Source: Sulfuricurvum sp. (lineage in GTDB: Bacteria > Campylobacterota > Campylobacteria > Campylobacterales > Sulfurimonadaceae). From it: a DNA stretch of 64,000 bases. The first letter of the stretch is position 1. Each line of letters begins with the position of its first letter. The translations under genes and the position numbers were made by a program. The notes under the pieces were generated by a model. That model was given only the letters and a program-made list of their open reading frames with translations, did not search any database and was not told where the DNA came from. Positions 63,393 to 64,000 of the stretch are shown in pieces. The stretch is taken from assembly GCF_028688295.1 (NCBI RefSeq), contig NZ_JAQTYM010000003.1:1-64000 (forward strand). Reading direction: 5' to 3'.

Positions 63393-63877
63393 TGGCGCTG
63401 CGTCGTAAACTGGACGAGAGACATAGTGTTTATGTCGATCGTTATTTCCCAAAAACACTCTCTAAAGCTGATGGGTATCGTTACCGCGTTGTTTTAGGGG
63501 TTGGGGGAAACATCGGGGATACGCGTCGTCGAATGAATCATCTTTGGCACTATTTGGGGAGATTACCGCAGATATGTAGAATCCGAAGCGGGGTGATACT
63601 GCGAAATCCCCCTTTTGGGTATCTGGATCAAGGTGATTTCGACAACACAGTGATCGAGATCGGAACCTCATTGGAACCAAGAACATTGTTGCGGTTGATT
63701 TGGCGGATTGAAAAGCGTTTTGGGCGGTGTCGCAGTTTTGCGAATGCGCCGAGGACGTTGGATTTGGATATACTATTCTTTGCAAATCGTAACGTTCGAA
63801 CCAAAGAATTGTCTATCCCTCATCCTCATTGGAATGAGCGTCTTAGTGTGACGATTCCGTTAGAAAGTTTGGCTTGA
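63392..63877 (+). CDS. folK: 2-amino-4-hydroxy-6-hydroxymethyldihydropteridine pyrophosphokinase
   Basis: 161 residues. HPPK motifs: VLGVGGNIGDTRRRM, and PRTLDLDILFFA with the two Asp of the metal site, followed by SIPHPHWNER. The N-terminus has about 30 extra residues before the core. Folate synthesis; folB is at 29565. It lies 19 bases before flhF. Confidence 0.93.
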   Translation: MALRRKLDERHSVYVDRYFPKTLSKADGYRYRVVLGVGGNIGDTRRRMNHLWHYLGRLPQICRIRSGVILRNPPFGYLDQGDFDNTVIEIGTSLEPRTLLRLIWRIEKRFGRCRSFANAPRTLDLDILFFANRNVRTKELSIPHPHWNERLSVTIPLESLA

Positions 63878-63896
63878 GAGAGCATACGGAGATATA

Positions 63897-64000
63897 ATGA
63901 AAATCTTGACATTTAGCGGTGCCACCCCTGCTGAAGCGCTGAAAAAGGCGCAATTAGAGGTCGGTGAAGAGGCGATGCTGATCGAGACACGCGAAGTCCA
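63897..64000 (+). CDS. flhF: FlhF, N-terminal part
   Basis: Partial: 34 codons from the ATG at 63897 (GGAG upstream) to the window edge. The peptide MKILTFSGATPAEALKKAQ followed by VGEEAMLIETREV matches the N-terminus of the FlhF flagellar placement GTPase. The aroQ-folK-flhF order is the one I recall in Campylobacterota. The GTPase domain lies outside the window. Confidence 0.85.
   Translation, partial: MKILTFSGATPAEALKKAQLEVGEEAMLIETREV

Overview
The window looks like chromosome of a sulfur-oxidising Campylobacterota bacterium (former Epsilonproteobacteria), most likely a Sulfuricurvum/Sulfurimonas relative. Three things point there. There is a complete soxXYZAB thiosulfate-oxidation cluster. 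The response regulator at 28.0-28.7 kb has a C-terminal half nearly identical to Helicobacter/Campylobacter HsrA. Several gene orders are, as I remember them, typical of the phylum: lpxC-tsaB-thrB-ylxR-infB-rbfA-rimP, sppA-amidohydrolase-aroQ-folK-flhF, and tyrA next to bamA. No taxonomic search was possible, so genus level is inference.

Layout. 0-2.3 kb: metal efflux (MntP, DmeF) and a periplasmic deacetylase. 2.4-7.9 kb: a cyclic-di-GMP block with a haem-binding-type EAL protein, an OmpR-like regulator, two diguanylate cyclases and a tiny entericidin-like lipoprotein that was easily missed. 7.9-8.2 kb: tRNA-Glu and tRNA-Lys behind a consensus sigma70 promoter. 8.3-10.2 kb: small periplasmic and membrane proteins. 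10.3-20.5 kb: two blocks of Bat/MoxR-type genes split by an accessory segment (13.8-16.5 kb) that holds a GNAT-like gene, an orphan RelB-type antitoxin, palindromic repeats, a 29-codon remnant of an AAA-ATPase-like gene and an AT-rich membrane protein of unknown function. The von Willebrand proteins of the first block keep their metal site; those of the second have lost it. 20.5-30.5 kb: tyrA, bamA, DUF808, ppx, ferredoxin, a histidine kinase, hsrA, an OmpA lipoprotein, folB and plsY.

30.7-46.4 kb is the metabolic centre. nadA-nadC-flhB runs into a three-gene sensory unit (a membrane Cache-like protein with no output domain, a response regulator and a histidine kinase). This ends just before soxXYZAB, and the spacer between them is filled with TTTACA direct repeats. 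After soxB come an OprD-like porin, a SoxH-like metallo-hydrolase, a DsrE-like protein and a DUF302 protein. Together these form a plausible sensing, uptake and oxidation module for reduced sulfur, although the regulatory link is inferred from position only. A PhnD-like/PAS/GGDEF protein closes the region.

46.4-60.2 kb is a dense housekeeping run: nrnA-like, M23 peptidase, lpxC, tsaB, thrB, ylxR, infB, rbfA, rimP, ribD, ubiE, xseA. An AlbA_2/Schlafen-type gene with three 21-bp tandem repeats is inserted between ubiE and xseA. At 60.2-60.7 kb a minimal nucleotidyltransferase antitoxin is followed by what looks like the deleted remains of its HEPN partner. 60.7-64 kb: sppA, a cog0402 amidohydrolase, aroQ, folK and the start of flhF. 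No rRNA, CRISPR array, intact insertion sequence or prophage was seen.
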